Shown: positions 1 through 7,170, numbered from the stretch's first letter. The stretch is 37,259 bases of DNA from an uncultured Bacteroides sp. (GCA_958453305.1 CAUDXH010000020.1:1-37259), one strand, 5' to 3'. Program-made: numbers and translations. The notes: generated by a model not told the origin, from the letters alone.

Positions 1-43
1 TTGTTCGCAGCGAAGATAGGGTTTTCAATTATGAGCCAATTTT

Positions 44-54
44 TGACTGCTTAC
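44..54 (+). repeat. Third partial copy (11 bp) of the inverted-repeat arm
   Basis: TGACTGCTTAC here equals 4050-4060 and is the reverse complement of 3439-3449. It lies four bases beyond the stop codon of the avcD-like gene. At 11 bases it could be chance, but its place at a gene boundary within the same cluster makes it worth noting. Confidence 0.4.
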
Positions 55-57
55 ATA

Positions 58-1896
58 TTACACCTCCTTTGGTTTATTTTCTGCTGTTTTCTCTGTTTTA
101 TAATTTACAGCCTTAACATTTATTCCTGTTCTCGCTTCAATCTCATCCTTTAAGGGAATGAATGGATTATACAAGTTGATATAAGCCCGACCAACAGCTC
201 CAGTAAATAAAATCATTTCAGGTCTTTTTTCTTCATCCCCACATTCCAATATATGTTTTTGAGAAATACCAGGATAAGCATCAATATAATAGATTTCCTT
301 TATCCCCAACTGATATGCTTTTTTCGCACACAATTCACAGCAACTTGCAGTAGTAAACAATTTTCCACCTTTAATACCAGTATTACCGTATTTAGCCAAT
401 TGAAGAAATGCATTTTCTTCCGCATGAAGGCTTCGAGTATGTACTTGATTATATTTCTGCTTGTCACACACCTGATTGTGAATATCTTTAAAGCAATAAG
501 GAATGGTTAATCCTTCTAGTTCTTTTTGTACAGGATTATACTTGTCGCATAAACATTGTATGTGCGCTGAAAAATCAGGATCTGTTTTCTCGTATGTACT
601 ATACGCATGCACATCTTCCCGATTATTCAAATCATATATATTACGAAGTGAACAAGGAGTCTGTCCCTCAGCCACAGTATTCCAACCTACCGACTTTACA
701 GAATAATATTCATTGGTTACTGCTGCTCCTACCTGTCGGGACAAACAGCCTGAATTCAACTTTGCCATATAAGCTACTTGCATTAGACGTTCAATGGGAG
801 ATGGTGGTATGAGTCCAGGGTGCAAAATAAGAGCAATATAAGTAAACAACTGGTTGATTAATTTTCTATTTCGATTGCCTTCCGTACCATCATGAGTTAG
901 ATGGATATCTGACATTTCAATGCAAGTATCTATATCTATTTTCTGATATGCTTGTGTAAAATCCTTACGTTCACTTTCTTCTTTATCCAAAGATTTTACC
1001 TCTTCAATCCGATAACCTTTTTGAAAAAGTTTGTTTAAACGAACTTCTTCCGTCGTATTTACAGACATTAAATAAAAAGCAGAATAGCGTTCTCTAAAAT
1101 AAAGTACCTCATAAGGATTACGAAGTGCATCTATTACGACTCTCGTTCCTCGTTTTTCTACTTTATCTAACTCACGCAACATCTTTATAATAAGATTAAT
1201 TTTATGAGCCAAGCAAGAAGGTGCTTTTTCACAAGTAGAGTCTTGACTCAAAATAGAATCATATTTTCGAATATTATTTCCCCAAACTTGAAACTCTTTA
1301 GTCAGTATTCTCTTATCAAATCTGGCAAGTAATTCAGTAAGTTTCTTTCTAAAAGCAGGAATTTTATGAAAAATAAAAGATTTATATTTTCCCACATCAT
1401 TCATCAAGTCTTCCTCTGATTGCCTATAAAACTTTTTACCTTCAATATAAACATTACATTCTTGGGCAAGATCATGCAAATCATTAAAATCTTTTTTTAT
1501 ACTATTTAATGCCTCTTTTATTGCTGTATTCTCTTTTTCATCAACACCCAATTTCGCATTTTCCTCACCTACAGGGCAAGACAAAACGGCAGAAAAATCT
1601 TCAAATCCTTCCAACAAAACATAAAAAAAGATAATATCACTTGCACTTATAACTTGAAAAGGTTTCCAGTTTTCTCTAATAAACTTCGCTATAATTCTAT
1701 TTTTCCGGGTATTATTATCAATCTTTGCATCATTAAACTCCAAATATTCAGATTTAATACCAGTGTTATTCAATTCCTGCTGTAAAATGCTACCGACTGT
1801 TGTACATCCACTACCTGTACGACCAGTAAGGGCTATTATGAGGAAATCTTTCCGTAACTTGAAAATTTGATTTACTACAGAACTTTTATTGTTCAT
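58..1896 (-). CDS. Anti-phage AvcD-type P-loop / deoxycytidylate deaminase protein
   Basis: The 612-residue protein has two parts. Near the N-terminus is a P-loop (GRTGSGCTT, about residues 25-33) in a nucleotide kinase-like segment. The C-terminal part (about 365-600) is a zinc-dependent dCMP-deaminase domain with SRQVGAAV at 386-393, GWNTVAEGQTPC at 404-415, the catalytic HAE at 491-493, and zinc cysteines in SCCELC (C520 and C523). The usual proline of PCxxC is a cysteine here. This order, P-loop first and deaminase last at about 500-600 residues, is that of AvcD/dCTP-deaminase anti-phage proteins, which drain the dCTP/dCMP pool on infection and are held in check by an RNA in the Vibrio/E. 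coli systems. Housekeeping dCMP deaminases are only about 150-180 residues. It starts at an ATG 87 bp after the ugd stop with no clear promoter between, so co-transcription with ugd is possible. Function is inferred from architecture. Confidence 0.85.
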   Translation of the reverse strand: MNNKSSVVNQIFKLRKDFLIIALTGRTGSGCTTVGSILQQELNNTGIKSEYLEFNDAKIDNNTRKNRIIAKFIRENWKPFQVISASDIIFFYVLLEGFEDFSAVLSCPVGEENAKLGVDEKENTAIKEALNSIKKDFNDLHDLAQECNVYIEGKKFYRQSEEDLMNDVGKYKSFIFHKIPAFRKKLTELLARFDKRILTKEFQVWGNNIRKYDSILSQDSTCEKAPSCLAHKINLIIKMLRELDKVEKRGTRVVIDALRNPYEVLYFRERYSAFYLMSVNTTEEVRLNKLFQKGYRIEEVKSLDKEESERKDFTQAYQKIDIDTCIEMSDIHLTHDGTEGNRNRKLINQLFTYIALILHPGLIPPSPIERLMQVAYMAKLNSGCLSRQVGAAVTNEYYSVKSVGWNTVAEGQTPCSLRNIYDLNNREDVHAYSTYEKTDPDFSAHIQCLCDKYNPVQKELEGLTIPYCFKDIHNQVCDKQKYNQVHTRSLHAEENAFLQLAKYGNTGIKGGKLFTTASCCELCAKKAYQLGIKEIYYIDAYPGISQKHILECGDEEKRPEMILFTGAVGRAYINLYNPFIPLKDEIEARTGINVKAVNYKTEKTAENKPKEV

Positions 1897-1983
1897 GTTG
1901 ATTTAAAGAATTATAGGTATCCAACTTTTATTATTGCAAGAAAATATCTCTTACGTGATACTTTTATTTTCCTTCCCCTTTCT

Positions 1984-3297
1984 TTAGTCTCTCCTAAAAA
2001 TATCACGTGTATACACCTTACCCTGCACATCATCCAGACACGCATCGTAGCGGTTAGCTATGATAGCCTGACTCTGCTGCTTGAAAGCTGTAAGGTCATT
2101 CACCACCCGACTACCGAAGAAGGTGGTTCCATCTTCCAGCGTGGGTTCGTAGATGATAACCTCGGCCCCTTTGGCTTTGATGCGCTTCATGATGCCTTGA
2201 ATGGCACTCTGACGGAAGTTGTCGGAGTTCGACTTCATAGTGAGGCGGTAAACTCCAATCACACAAGTGTGTTCTTTGCTGACATCGAAGCTGTTGGCAT
2301 CGGCATAGCCGTAATAGCCGGCTTTGTGGAGTACGGCATCGGCAATGTAGTCCTTACGGGTACGGTTGCTTTCTACGATAGCCCCAATCAGGTTTTCGGG
2401 TACATCGGCATAGTTTGCCAAGAGCTGCTTGGTGTCTTTGGGCAGACAGTAGCCGCCATAACCGAAGGAGGGGTTATTGTAATGGGTTCCGATACGGGGG
2501 TCAAGTCCCACGCCTTCGATGATAGCTTTCGTATCGAGTCCCTTGACTTCGGCATAGGTATCGAGCTCGTTGAAGTAGCTCACGCGGAGGGCAAGGTAGG
2601 TGTTGGCGAAGAGTTTCACGGCTTCGGCTTCCTTCATGCCCATAAAGAGGGTATCCACATCGGGCTTCAAGGCACCTTCCTGCAGAAGGGAAGCAAAGAC
2701 CTGAGCAGCTTCTTTCATCCGCTCTACATCAGTGACGGCTTGGATGGCCTGGTTTTCTTCGGCAAACTCCGGACGGTCGATCAGTTTGGGATAGCCTACG
2801 ATGATGCGACTGGGATAGAGGTTGTCATAAAGGGCTTTGCTTTCACGTAGAAATTCGGGTGAGAACAGCAGGTTGAACTGCTTCACGCCTTTCTGGGCAT
2901 ATTTCAGATAGAGGCTCCGGGTGTAGCCCACGGGGATGGTACTTTTGATGACCATCACGGCATCGGGGTTGACTTCTAAGACCAAGTCGATGACTTCTTC
3001 CACGTGGGTGGTATCGAAGTAGTTCTTTACCGGGTCATAGTTGGTGGGAGCTGCAATGACGACAAAGTCTGCATCTTTATAGGCAGAAGCTCCGTCAAGG
3101 GTGGCTGAGAGGTCCAACTCCTTTTCTGCCAAATACTTTTCAATATACTCGTCCTGAATGGGAGAAATCTTCTGGTTGATTTTCTCTACTTTTTCGGGAA
3201 TCACATCTACGGCAGTCACATGATGGTGCTGCGCCAGCAGGGTGGCAATGGATAAACCGACGTAACCGGTTCCAGCTACGGCAATGTTCTTTTTCAT
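1984..3297 (-). CDS. ugd: UDP-glucose 6-dehydrogenase
   Basis: The enzyme oxidises UDP-glucose to UDP-glucuronate with two NAD+, supplying an acidic sugar nucleotide for capsule. The 437-residue protein has the N-terminal Rossmann motif GTGYVGLS (9-16), a central dimerisation segment, and the catalytic cysteine C284 in GYGGYCLPKDTK. The YDP-N-FDT pattern near residue 90 fits the nucleotide-sugar dehydrogenase family and the short Bacteroides/Vibrio-type Ugd. It is the only sugar-nucleotide enzyme left in the minus-strand locus headed by the UpxY-like antiterminator. The avcD-like gene follows 87 bp downstream on the same strand. Confidence 0.93.
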   Translation of the reverse strand: MKKNIAVAGTGYVGLSIATLLAQHHHVTAVDVIPEKVEKINQKISPIQDEYIEKYLAEKELDLSATLDGASAYKDADFVVIAAPTNYDPVKNYFDTTHVEEVIDLVLEVNPDAVMVIKSTIPVGYTRSLYLKYAQKGVKQFNLLFSPEFLRESKALYDNLYPSRIIVGYPKLIDRPEFAEENQAIQAVTDVERMKEAAQVFASLLQEGALKPDVDTLFMGMKEAEAVKLFANTYLALRVSYFNELDTYAEVKGLDTKAIIEGVGLDPRIGTHYNNPSFGYGGYCLPKDTKQLLANYADVPENLIGAIVESNRTRKDYIADAVLHKAGYYGYADANSFDVSKEHTCVIGVYRLTMKSNSDNFRQSAIQGIMKRIKAKGAEVIIYEPTLEDGTTFFGSRVVNDLTAFKQQSQAIIANRYDACLDDVQGKVYTRDIFRRD

Positions 3298-3624
3298 ATA
3301 AGTGAGTTGATGTAACCACTCAATTTAGAGCATACCCCTCTTGCAGAAGCACATTCCAGTACCCCCTAAACCGAGTTTTATTAATTAATTAGTTTTGAAT
3401 TTAGATTGGCTGGTAGCCAAAGTGATTGAAAGATATTTGTAAGCAGTCACTTTAGACCCGTTAAGGACCTAAAGAAACCTATTTTTATAAAGTTTTAAGA
3501 ATTAACTTTGATTTATACGCTTAGTTAGACGGTAAGCATCCACTTCTCCCCAACTGTCTAAAACCTTTTGGTTTACAAAAGATTAGCAAGATAGAAAAAA
3601 GAGGATAATAGTTGATTTTAACAT
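3298..3624. other. Noncoding gap upstream of ugd carrying one arm of an inverted repeat
   Basis: This is 327 AT-rich bases with no plausible gene. No TAnnTTTG box was found on the minus strand before ugd, so readthrough from further upstream is possible. The notable feature is the 20-base arm at 3439-3458, the exact reverse complement of 4041-4060. Confidence 0.7.
3439..3458 (+). repeat. Left arm of a perfect 20-bp inverted repeat (GTAAGCAGTCACTTTAGACC)
   Basis: The reverse complement lies at 4041-4060, so the pair bounds a 622-bp segment holding one small gene (3625-3969). Both arms begin GTAAGC at their outer edge, which is how many IS66-family terminal repeats begin. The 8 bases outside the two arms differ (agatattt against gttagatg), so no target duplication is visible. 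An 11-base piece of the arm recurs at 44-54. This could be a non-autonomous element or a recombination site. Confidence 0.8.
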
Positions 3625-3969
3625 TTAAAGGCCATCAGATGGGCTGTTTTGAACTGCTTTTTCATCAGAACAGCCGTTTTCACGCTGCAATTTGGCATAT
3701 TCTTCGTCGGCAGCTTCCATACATCCGCGCAAATAATTGCAGAAGCTGGAGTACTGCTCTACCATATAGTGTTCTACCGCTTCGCTCGTAGCTTTCTCAT
3801 CCTTATCCAGCAGTTTCAAAAGGCCGGGAATTTCCTTTCCGTCAGTCTTCCTGCGATAAACACCCAGCTTTCCCACTGAAAAAGTATAGAGCTGTTGCAA
3901 GCATAAATAACGGGACTTCAGTTCAAGTTCCTTGTCCATGTAGGACTCTAATTCTTCGTAAGTCTTCAT
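3625..3969 (-). CDS. Small helical protein of unknown function
   Basis: I do not recognise this protein. From the ATG at 3969 it is 114 residues, charged and probably mostly alpha-helical (MKTYEELESYMDKELELKSR at the start), with no signal peptide or membrane segment. An ATG 45 bases further upstream (4014) would add a hydrophobic stretch that overlaps the 33-bp direct repeat (4004-4036), so it is probably not the native start. The gene lies between the two arms of the 20-bp inverted repeat. Without the ATPase cassette it would directly follow the UpxY-like gene, where upxZ normally sits, but the sequence does not look like UpxZ. Confidence 0.6.
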   Translation of the reverse strand: MKTYEELESYMDKELELKSRYLCLQQLYTFSVGKLGVYRRKTDGKEIPGLLKLLDKDEKATSEAVEHYMVEQYSSFCNYLRGCMEAADEEYAKLQRENGCSDEKAVQNSPSDGL

Positions 3970-4003
3970 CTTTATAAGTTGCAATAACAGGGTAATAACA
4001 TAC

Positions 4004-4036
4004 GGCGTAAACACTCAACCATGTTCATCCTCTTAC
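4004..4036. repeat. Left copy of a 33-bp direct repeat flanking the ATPase cassette
   Basis: It matches 5593-5625 at 31 of 33 positions (differences at the 3rd and 17th base). Read on the minus strand, the right copy begins at the last base of the UpxY stop region and the left copy begins just before the 114-residue gene. This is what insertion of a cassette with duplication of its target, or cassette-bounding recombination sites, would leave. Confidence 0.85.
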
Positions 4037-4040
4037 CGAC

Positions 4041-4060
4041 GGTCTAAAGTGACTGCTTAC
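4041..4060 (-). repeat. Right arm of the 20-bp inverted repeat
   Basis: Exact reverse complement of 3439-3458. It sits between the left 33-bp direct repeat (ending 4036) and the stop codon of the 132-residue gene (4062), so two kinds of repeat abut at this junction. Confidence 0.8.
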
Positions 4061-4061
4061 G

Positions 4062-4460
4062 TTAGATGAACGAAACATCCAAATCTGGCATTATATCCGT
4101 AATGTTATCTACGGAGTTGACGGATATTTTGGCAGGGTGTAGCCATGAAAGCTTTTGTTTCAGTGTCTGCATCCATATTCCCATTTTGGCTTTCCTTTCC
4201 TTGTCATTGGATACATCAAGCTCAATGCATGCTATTATTGTCAGTTTCCTGCTGCTGTCAAGCAGAAGCCGGTTTACTTGGATAAAGAACTTTTCGTCAT
4301 TTGTAGAGAATCGGGCTGCCCCCGTTGATGTGGCAATGGTATCCCTTACCTTGATGGCAATACGGCGCATGAGTTCGTCTCCTTTACCTTTCAGTACCTC
4401 TCTGGTACTTTCATCATCAGAATACAGTCCAGTTGGGCTGGAAACAGAAGTTGATGCCAC
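4062..4460 (-). CDS. Unknown 132-residue partner of the AAA ATPase
   Basis: I do not recognise a family. The protein is soluble, with no signal peptide. A Ser/Thr-rich N-terminus is followed by a predicted alpha/beta segment (RKLTIIACIELDVSND, then KMGIWMQTLKQKLSW). The first in-frame start is a GTG at 4460, placed 11 bases after the ATPase stop codon, with AGGAAA directly before it. The ORF is open only a few codons further upstream. The tight spacing and shared 33-bp bracket say the two genes work together. In ATPase-based defence pairs the second small gene is often an effector, but no catalytic motif is visible, so that is only a hypothesis. Confidence 0.65.
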   Translation of the reverse strand: MASTSVSSPTGLYSDDESTREVLKGKGDELMRRIAIKVRDTIATSTGAARFSTNDEKFFIQVNRLLLDSSRKLTIIACIELDVSNDKERKAKMGIWMQTLKQKLSWLHPAKISVNSVDNITDIMPDLDVSFI

Positions 4461-4471
4461 TTTCCTGAAAG

Positions 4472-5509
4472 CTACTCATAATCATTCATATATTGTTGTT
4501 CCAGTTCGTAAAAAGCTGCATACTCTTCCAGTATAGGGTTATTCTGTATGGTGGCAAGTGTTTCTCCCTCTTCCACACTGATAGTGTTTTCCTCTTTATG
4601 GAGCCCGAAAAAGCGTATATGGATGTCGGTATGCTCTTTGTATTCGGAATAAAGGGAAAGCAGATGGGTAAGCAGGTAATCATGTGTGGCAATAAAGATT
4701 TGCAGACCGCATTTCTCAAGCTCACGGATAAATTCCGCCACTACACGTATCAAAGCGGGGTTAAGGTTTGATTCCGGTTCATCCCAAAACAGAATGGTAT
4801 TCTTGTTTATTTCTCCATTAAGGATAAGGTAGAGTACGGATGCCAGCTTTCTCAACCCTTCAGCAACAAGATGTGCTTCCATAGCTTTGTTGTTGGTCTC
4901 TATATAGAAACGACCGTTCATCTGAAGCACCTTGAATCCAAGTTCCTTTTCCAGTAACCCTATGGCAGACTTTAAGGGATTGTTTTCCAGATTCCGTAAG
5001 ACCGGAAGGGCAAGCGAATGGGCCAAATTGATATAGGTCTGGTCAAATGAAAGTTCACGCTTGCTGCTTAGTCCGATAAAACCTTCAAACAGCGAAAACA
5101 TTTCCCTCGGCGGAATGTATATGAACTGGCAATCATCCCATTTGTCATCCTTCTCTATCTTTACTGTTGTCTTTGAAGTTGTAGAGAAACTGAATGAGAG
5201 TTCTTTTCCGTCTATTTCTATGCCGACTGTTGATTTTCCTGAAATGATATTCTTATTTACCAGATTGCCTATGGAGTCTGGTTTGAAGTAGCGACCCATG
5301 TTTTCTGCCAGAATATACTCAAACTGTTCTTTCGAAGTGGTTTGCTTTTCCTGAAATTCATGGCGTGCCTGCATAGCAGATGCCAGGCATTTTAGTATAT
5401 GCGTTTTTCCTGTTCCGTTCTTGCCAATGAGTATATTTACCCCATTGATAAATGAAAACCGGTTGTCCGTAAAGCTTGTGAAGCCTTTTAATGATATGCT
5501 GTTTACCAT
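4472..5509 (-). CDS. AAA-family (SMC/OLD/RecF-like) ATPase, first gene of a two-gene cassette
   Basis: The 345-residue protein has an ABC/SMC-type ATPase fold in one chain: Walker A GKNGTGKT at 29-36, Walker B with ILFWDEPESNLNP (D243, E244) and the H-loop ATHD (H276). The order and the short insertion between Walker A and B resemble the AAA_15/AAA_21 ATPases of defence pairs such as PARIS (AriA), Septu (PtuA) or RloA-like proteins. No Toprim or HNH domain is attached. It has its own promoter at 5541-5571 and is followed after 11 bases by the 132-residue gene. The pair sits between 33-bp direct repeats inside a capsule-type operon. The ATPase call is firm; a defence role is inferred. Confidence 0.85.
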   Translation of the reverse strand: MVNSISLKGFTSFTDNRFSFINGVNILIGKNGTGKTHILKCLASAMQARHEFQEKQTTSKEQFEYILAENMGRYFKPDSIGNLVNKNIISGKSTVGIEIDGKELSFSFSTTSKTTVKIEKDDKWDDCQFIYIPPREMFSLFEGFIGLSSKRELSFDQTYINLAHSLALPVLRNLENNPLKSAIGLLEKELGFKVLQMNGRFYIETNNKAMEAHLVAEGLRKLASVLYLILNGEINKNTILFWDEPESNLNPALIRVVAEFIRELEKCGLQIFIATHDYLLTHLLSLYSEYKEHTDIHIRFFGLHKEENTISVEEGETLATIQNNPILEEYAAFYELEQQYMNDYE

Positions 5510-5540
5510 TGTATTGTCTGTTGAATATATAAATTTGCTA

Positions 5541-5571
5541 CAAATTTACTCCAAAAACAGGAATATGCCAA
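5541..5571 (-). promoter_or_regulatory. Bacteroidota promoter for the ATPase cassette
   Basis: On the minus strand TTGG (5571-5568) is followed after exactly 19 bases by TAAATTTG (5548-5541), matching the Bacteroides -33/-7 consensus. The ATPase start codon lies about 32 bases downstream. The cassette therefore carries its own transcription start inside the direct repeats. Confidence 0.75.
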
Positions 5572-5592
5572 CGGGAATATTTAAAAAAACAA

Positions 5593-5625
5593 GGTGTAAA
5601 CACTCAGCCATGTTCATCCTCTTAC
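5593..5625. repeat. Right copy of the 33-bp direct repeat
   Basis: Partner of 4004-4036. It overlaps the first base of the UpxY-like stop codon (5625-5627 on the minus strand). The interval between copies, 4037-5592, holds a promoter and two genes. Confidence 0.85.
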
Positions 5626-6692
5626 TACATCTCTCCCCACACCTCTCCATACTGCATTTCCAGTGCTTCCAATGCTGCTTCGGCATCTTCTTTCGCATCC
5701 AGCGAAAGCGAGGGATAAGCCAGCAAGGAAACGGCTTCGGCTTGCACATTGCGCAGCTGGACGCGCACTTCTGCCCAGTCGGCACGGGAGATGCGGCGGT
5801 CGCACACACGGCGGTAGAGGTCGCCTACGATGTGCAGCAGGTCAAGCAGGAGGCAGAGGGCTTCTTCTTGCCGTTCTTCCTTGACCCAGCGGAGGGCACG
5901 GCAGTGCCAGTCTTCGATGACGTGTGCCACGGCAAGGTGGTCGAGCAGGGTCTGCGGACGGAGCAGACTGGTGCGGATGGCTTCCTGTTGCGGGGTTCCG
6001 CACAACGGGGATACCGGTACGGCTTGCTGACGGTCGGTGATGTATTGGGTTACGTTTTCGAACTGTTCTTTGTGGATGCCGCTCAGGGCGAGGGTGAAAC
6101 TGCCGATGGAGAGTACCAGACGGCGGTCGCGGGCGATGCGGAGGATGTAGCCTTCCATGCCGTGCAGCGGACCGCCTATGATGCGGACCAGCGGATGGCC
6201 TTCGGCATAGTAATCCAGTCCGTGGGGAAGGAAGCGGAGGCGCTGGGCATCGAGGGTGGAGATGCGCATGAAGGGTTGCATCTGGCTGTCGGGGATGACG
6301 GCTACGTGTCCGGTGGCGCAGTTGCGCACGAGGTAATGTCCGGGGAAGTTTTCACGCAGATGGGCGGCGATGGCGGTGGGGTTGCCTTGGATGAAGAGCA
6401 GACCGGACACCGTGGGGCGTTCTATCTGTACCACTCGCTTGCGGGTGCGCAGGTAGGTGGTGGTGGTGTGAACGTAGGTGGGAAAATGAACGGAGAGGGT
6501 GGCTGCCATGCGCTCTACACGGGTGTGGTGGAGAAAAAGGTAGCTCCACGTGGTGCAGGGGGTTTGGGCATGGGGGCTCTTGCTGCAAGGGTGTACTTCT
6601 ACTTCCGGACCTATAGCACGTGTCTGTGCGGGCTCGGTATGAGGGGTGCCTATGGGGGCGGTAGAAAGGGGCTCGGTACTATCCAGTGACAT
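5625..6692 (-). CDS. UpxY-family (NusG-like) transcription antiterminator with long C-terminal extension
   Basis: UpxY proteins are the first genes of Bacteroides capsule operons and let RNA polymerase pass a leader terminator. A NusG N-terminal (NGN) domain runs from about residue 47 (TTWSYLFLHHTRVERM) to 150, and a KOW-type loop with IIGGPLHGMEGYILRI lies near 171-186. About 135 further residues form a helical extension; typical UpxY proteins are near 170-190 residues, so this 355-residue form is long. The N-terminal 46 residues are low-complexity, rich in Pro, Thr and Ser. The ATG at 6692 is the only ATG ahead of the NGN domain. An 18-codon ORF ends 8 bases before it. Confidence 0.85.
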   Translation of the reverse strand: MSLDSTEPLSTAPIGTPHTEPAQTRAIGPEVEVHPCSKSPHAQTPCTTWSYLFLHHTRVERMAATLSVHFPTYVHTTTTYLRTRKRVVQIERPTVSGLLFIQGNPTAIAAHLRENFPGHYLVRNCATGHVAVIPDSQMQPFMRISTLDAQRLRFLPHGLDYYAEGHPLVRIIGGPLHGMEGYILRIARDRRLVLSIGSFTLALSGIHKEQFENVTQYITDRQQAVPVSPLCGTPQQEAIRTSLLRPQTLLDHLAVAHVIEDWHCRALRWVKEERQEEALCLLLDLLHIVGDLYRRVCDRRISRADWAEVRVQLRNVQAEAVSLLAYPSLSLDAKEDAEAALEALEMQYGEVWGEM

Positions 6693-6700
6693 CGAATCGC

Positions 6701-6757
6701 TTATCTACGTATGTACTGTGGAGCGGATGCTCCGGGCAGCAGTTTACTTCGGTTCAT
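6701..6757 (-). CDS. Short upstream ORF in the leader of the UpxY-like gene
   Basis: The sequence MNRSKLLPGASAPQYIRR followed by TAA is read from an ATG preceded by an A-rich stretch nearly identical to the one before the GDP-fucose synthase start at 24695. It is in another frame than the antiterminator and ends 8 bases before that gene's ATG, so translation of the two could be coupled. It may be a leader peptide, or the remains of the original antiterminator start after a frameshift. Confidence 0.4.
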   Translation of the reverse strand: MNRSKLLPGASAPQYIRR

Positions 6758-7019
6758 TTTGTTGTTTTTTTAAACCAGTTGACCAGATGGCCAGACGACC
6801 AGTGTAGTTGACCGGGCGACCCGTTGACTGGTGTAGGTGCAAAGATAGCTGTTTTAAAAAAATTGTGCAAGAATTGATTTAGGATATTTTTTACGGGCTG
6901 ATAAGGCTTGTCCGGGTATCGAAGGGAACGAGTGAACGGGTTGACAGGGTTCCTGTCTGGATGGAAAACCTCGTCAACGGGTTTTTTCAGGCAGCTAAGA
7001 CGGAATGCCGAGTCGCTTT

Positions 7020-7067
7020 AAAAAAAATGCTTCGGCGTTCTTTTCTGAACACCGAAGCGTTTTTTTT
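7020..7067. terminator. Bidirectional intrinsic terminator
   Basis: GCTTCGGCGTTC (7029-7040) pairs with GAACACCGAAGC (7047-7058), leaving one mismatch that is G-U in RNA. An A-run stands before it and a T-run after it, so it could stop transcription on either strand. Confidence 0.8.
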
Positions 7068-7110
7068 AAGGATATCAGTGCTTCGTAAACCCCGTTCTAG
7101 GAGCCGTTTG

Positions 7111-7170
7111 ACCCTTTTGTAAAAAGCGGTATTTCAGACTGTTACATCTGAAATACCGCTCAAAAAGGGT
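7111..7170 (-). terminator. Long hairpin just downstream of the DUF3987 gene
   Basis: A perfect 14-bp stem (AGCGGTATTTCAGA at 7125-7138 with its complement at 7147-7160) has an 8-base loop. An outer arm, ACCCTTTTG with CAAAAAGGGT, extends it to nearly 60 bases. It starts 16 bases beyond the stop codon of the DUF3987 gene, so it probably acts as its terminator or 3' end stabiliser. Confidence 0.7.

Noticed and set aside
1897..1983. AvcI-type RNA antitoxin gene upstream of the avcD-like gene
   Set aside because: The 87 bases show no promoter box and no convincing hairpin. I cannot support an RNA gene here.
1867..2850. Long plus-strand open frame (327 codons) opposite ugd
   Set aside because: It is the antisense shadow of ugd, whose minus-strand product has clear dehydrogenase motifs. 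The shadow has no recognisable domain.
3439..4060. Classical phase-variable capsule promoter inversion
   Set aside because: No Bacteroides promoter (TTTG/TTGG-19-TAnnTTTG) was found between the arms in either direction, so promoter flipping is not supported, though inversion of the segment itself is not excluded.
5421..6689. 422-codon plus-strand frame opposite the UpxY-like gene
   Set aside because: GC-rich shadow of the antiterminator, rich in Gly and Ala. The minus strand holds the NGN and KOW motifs.
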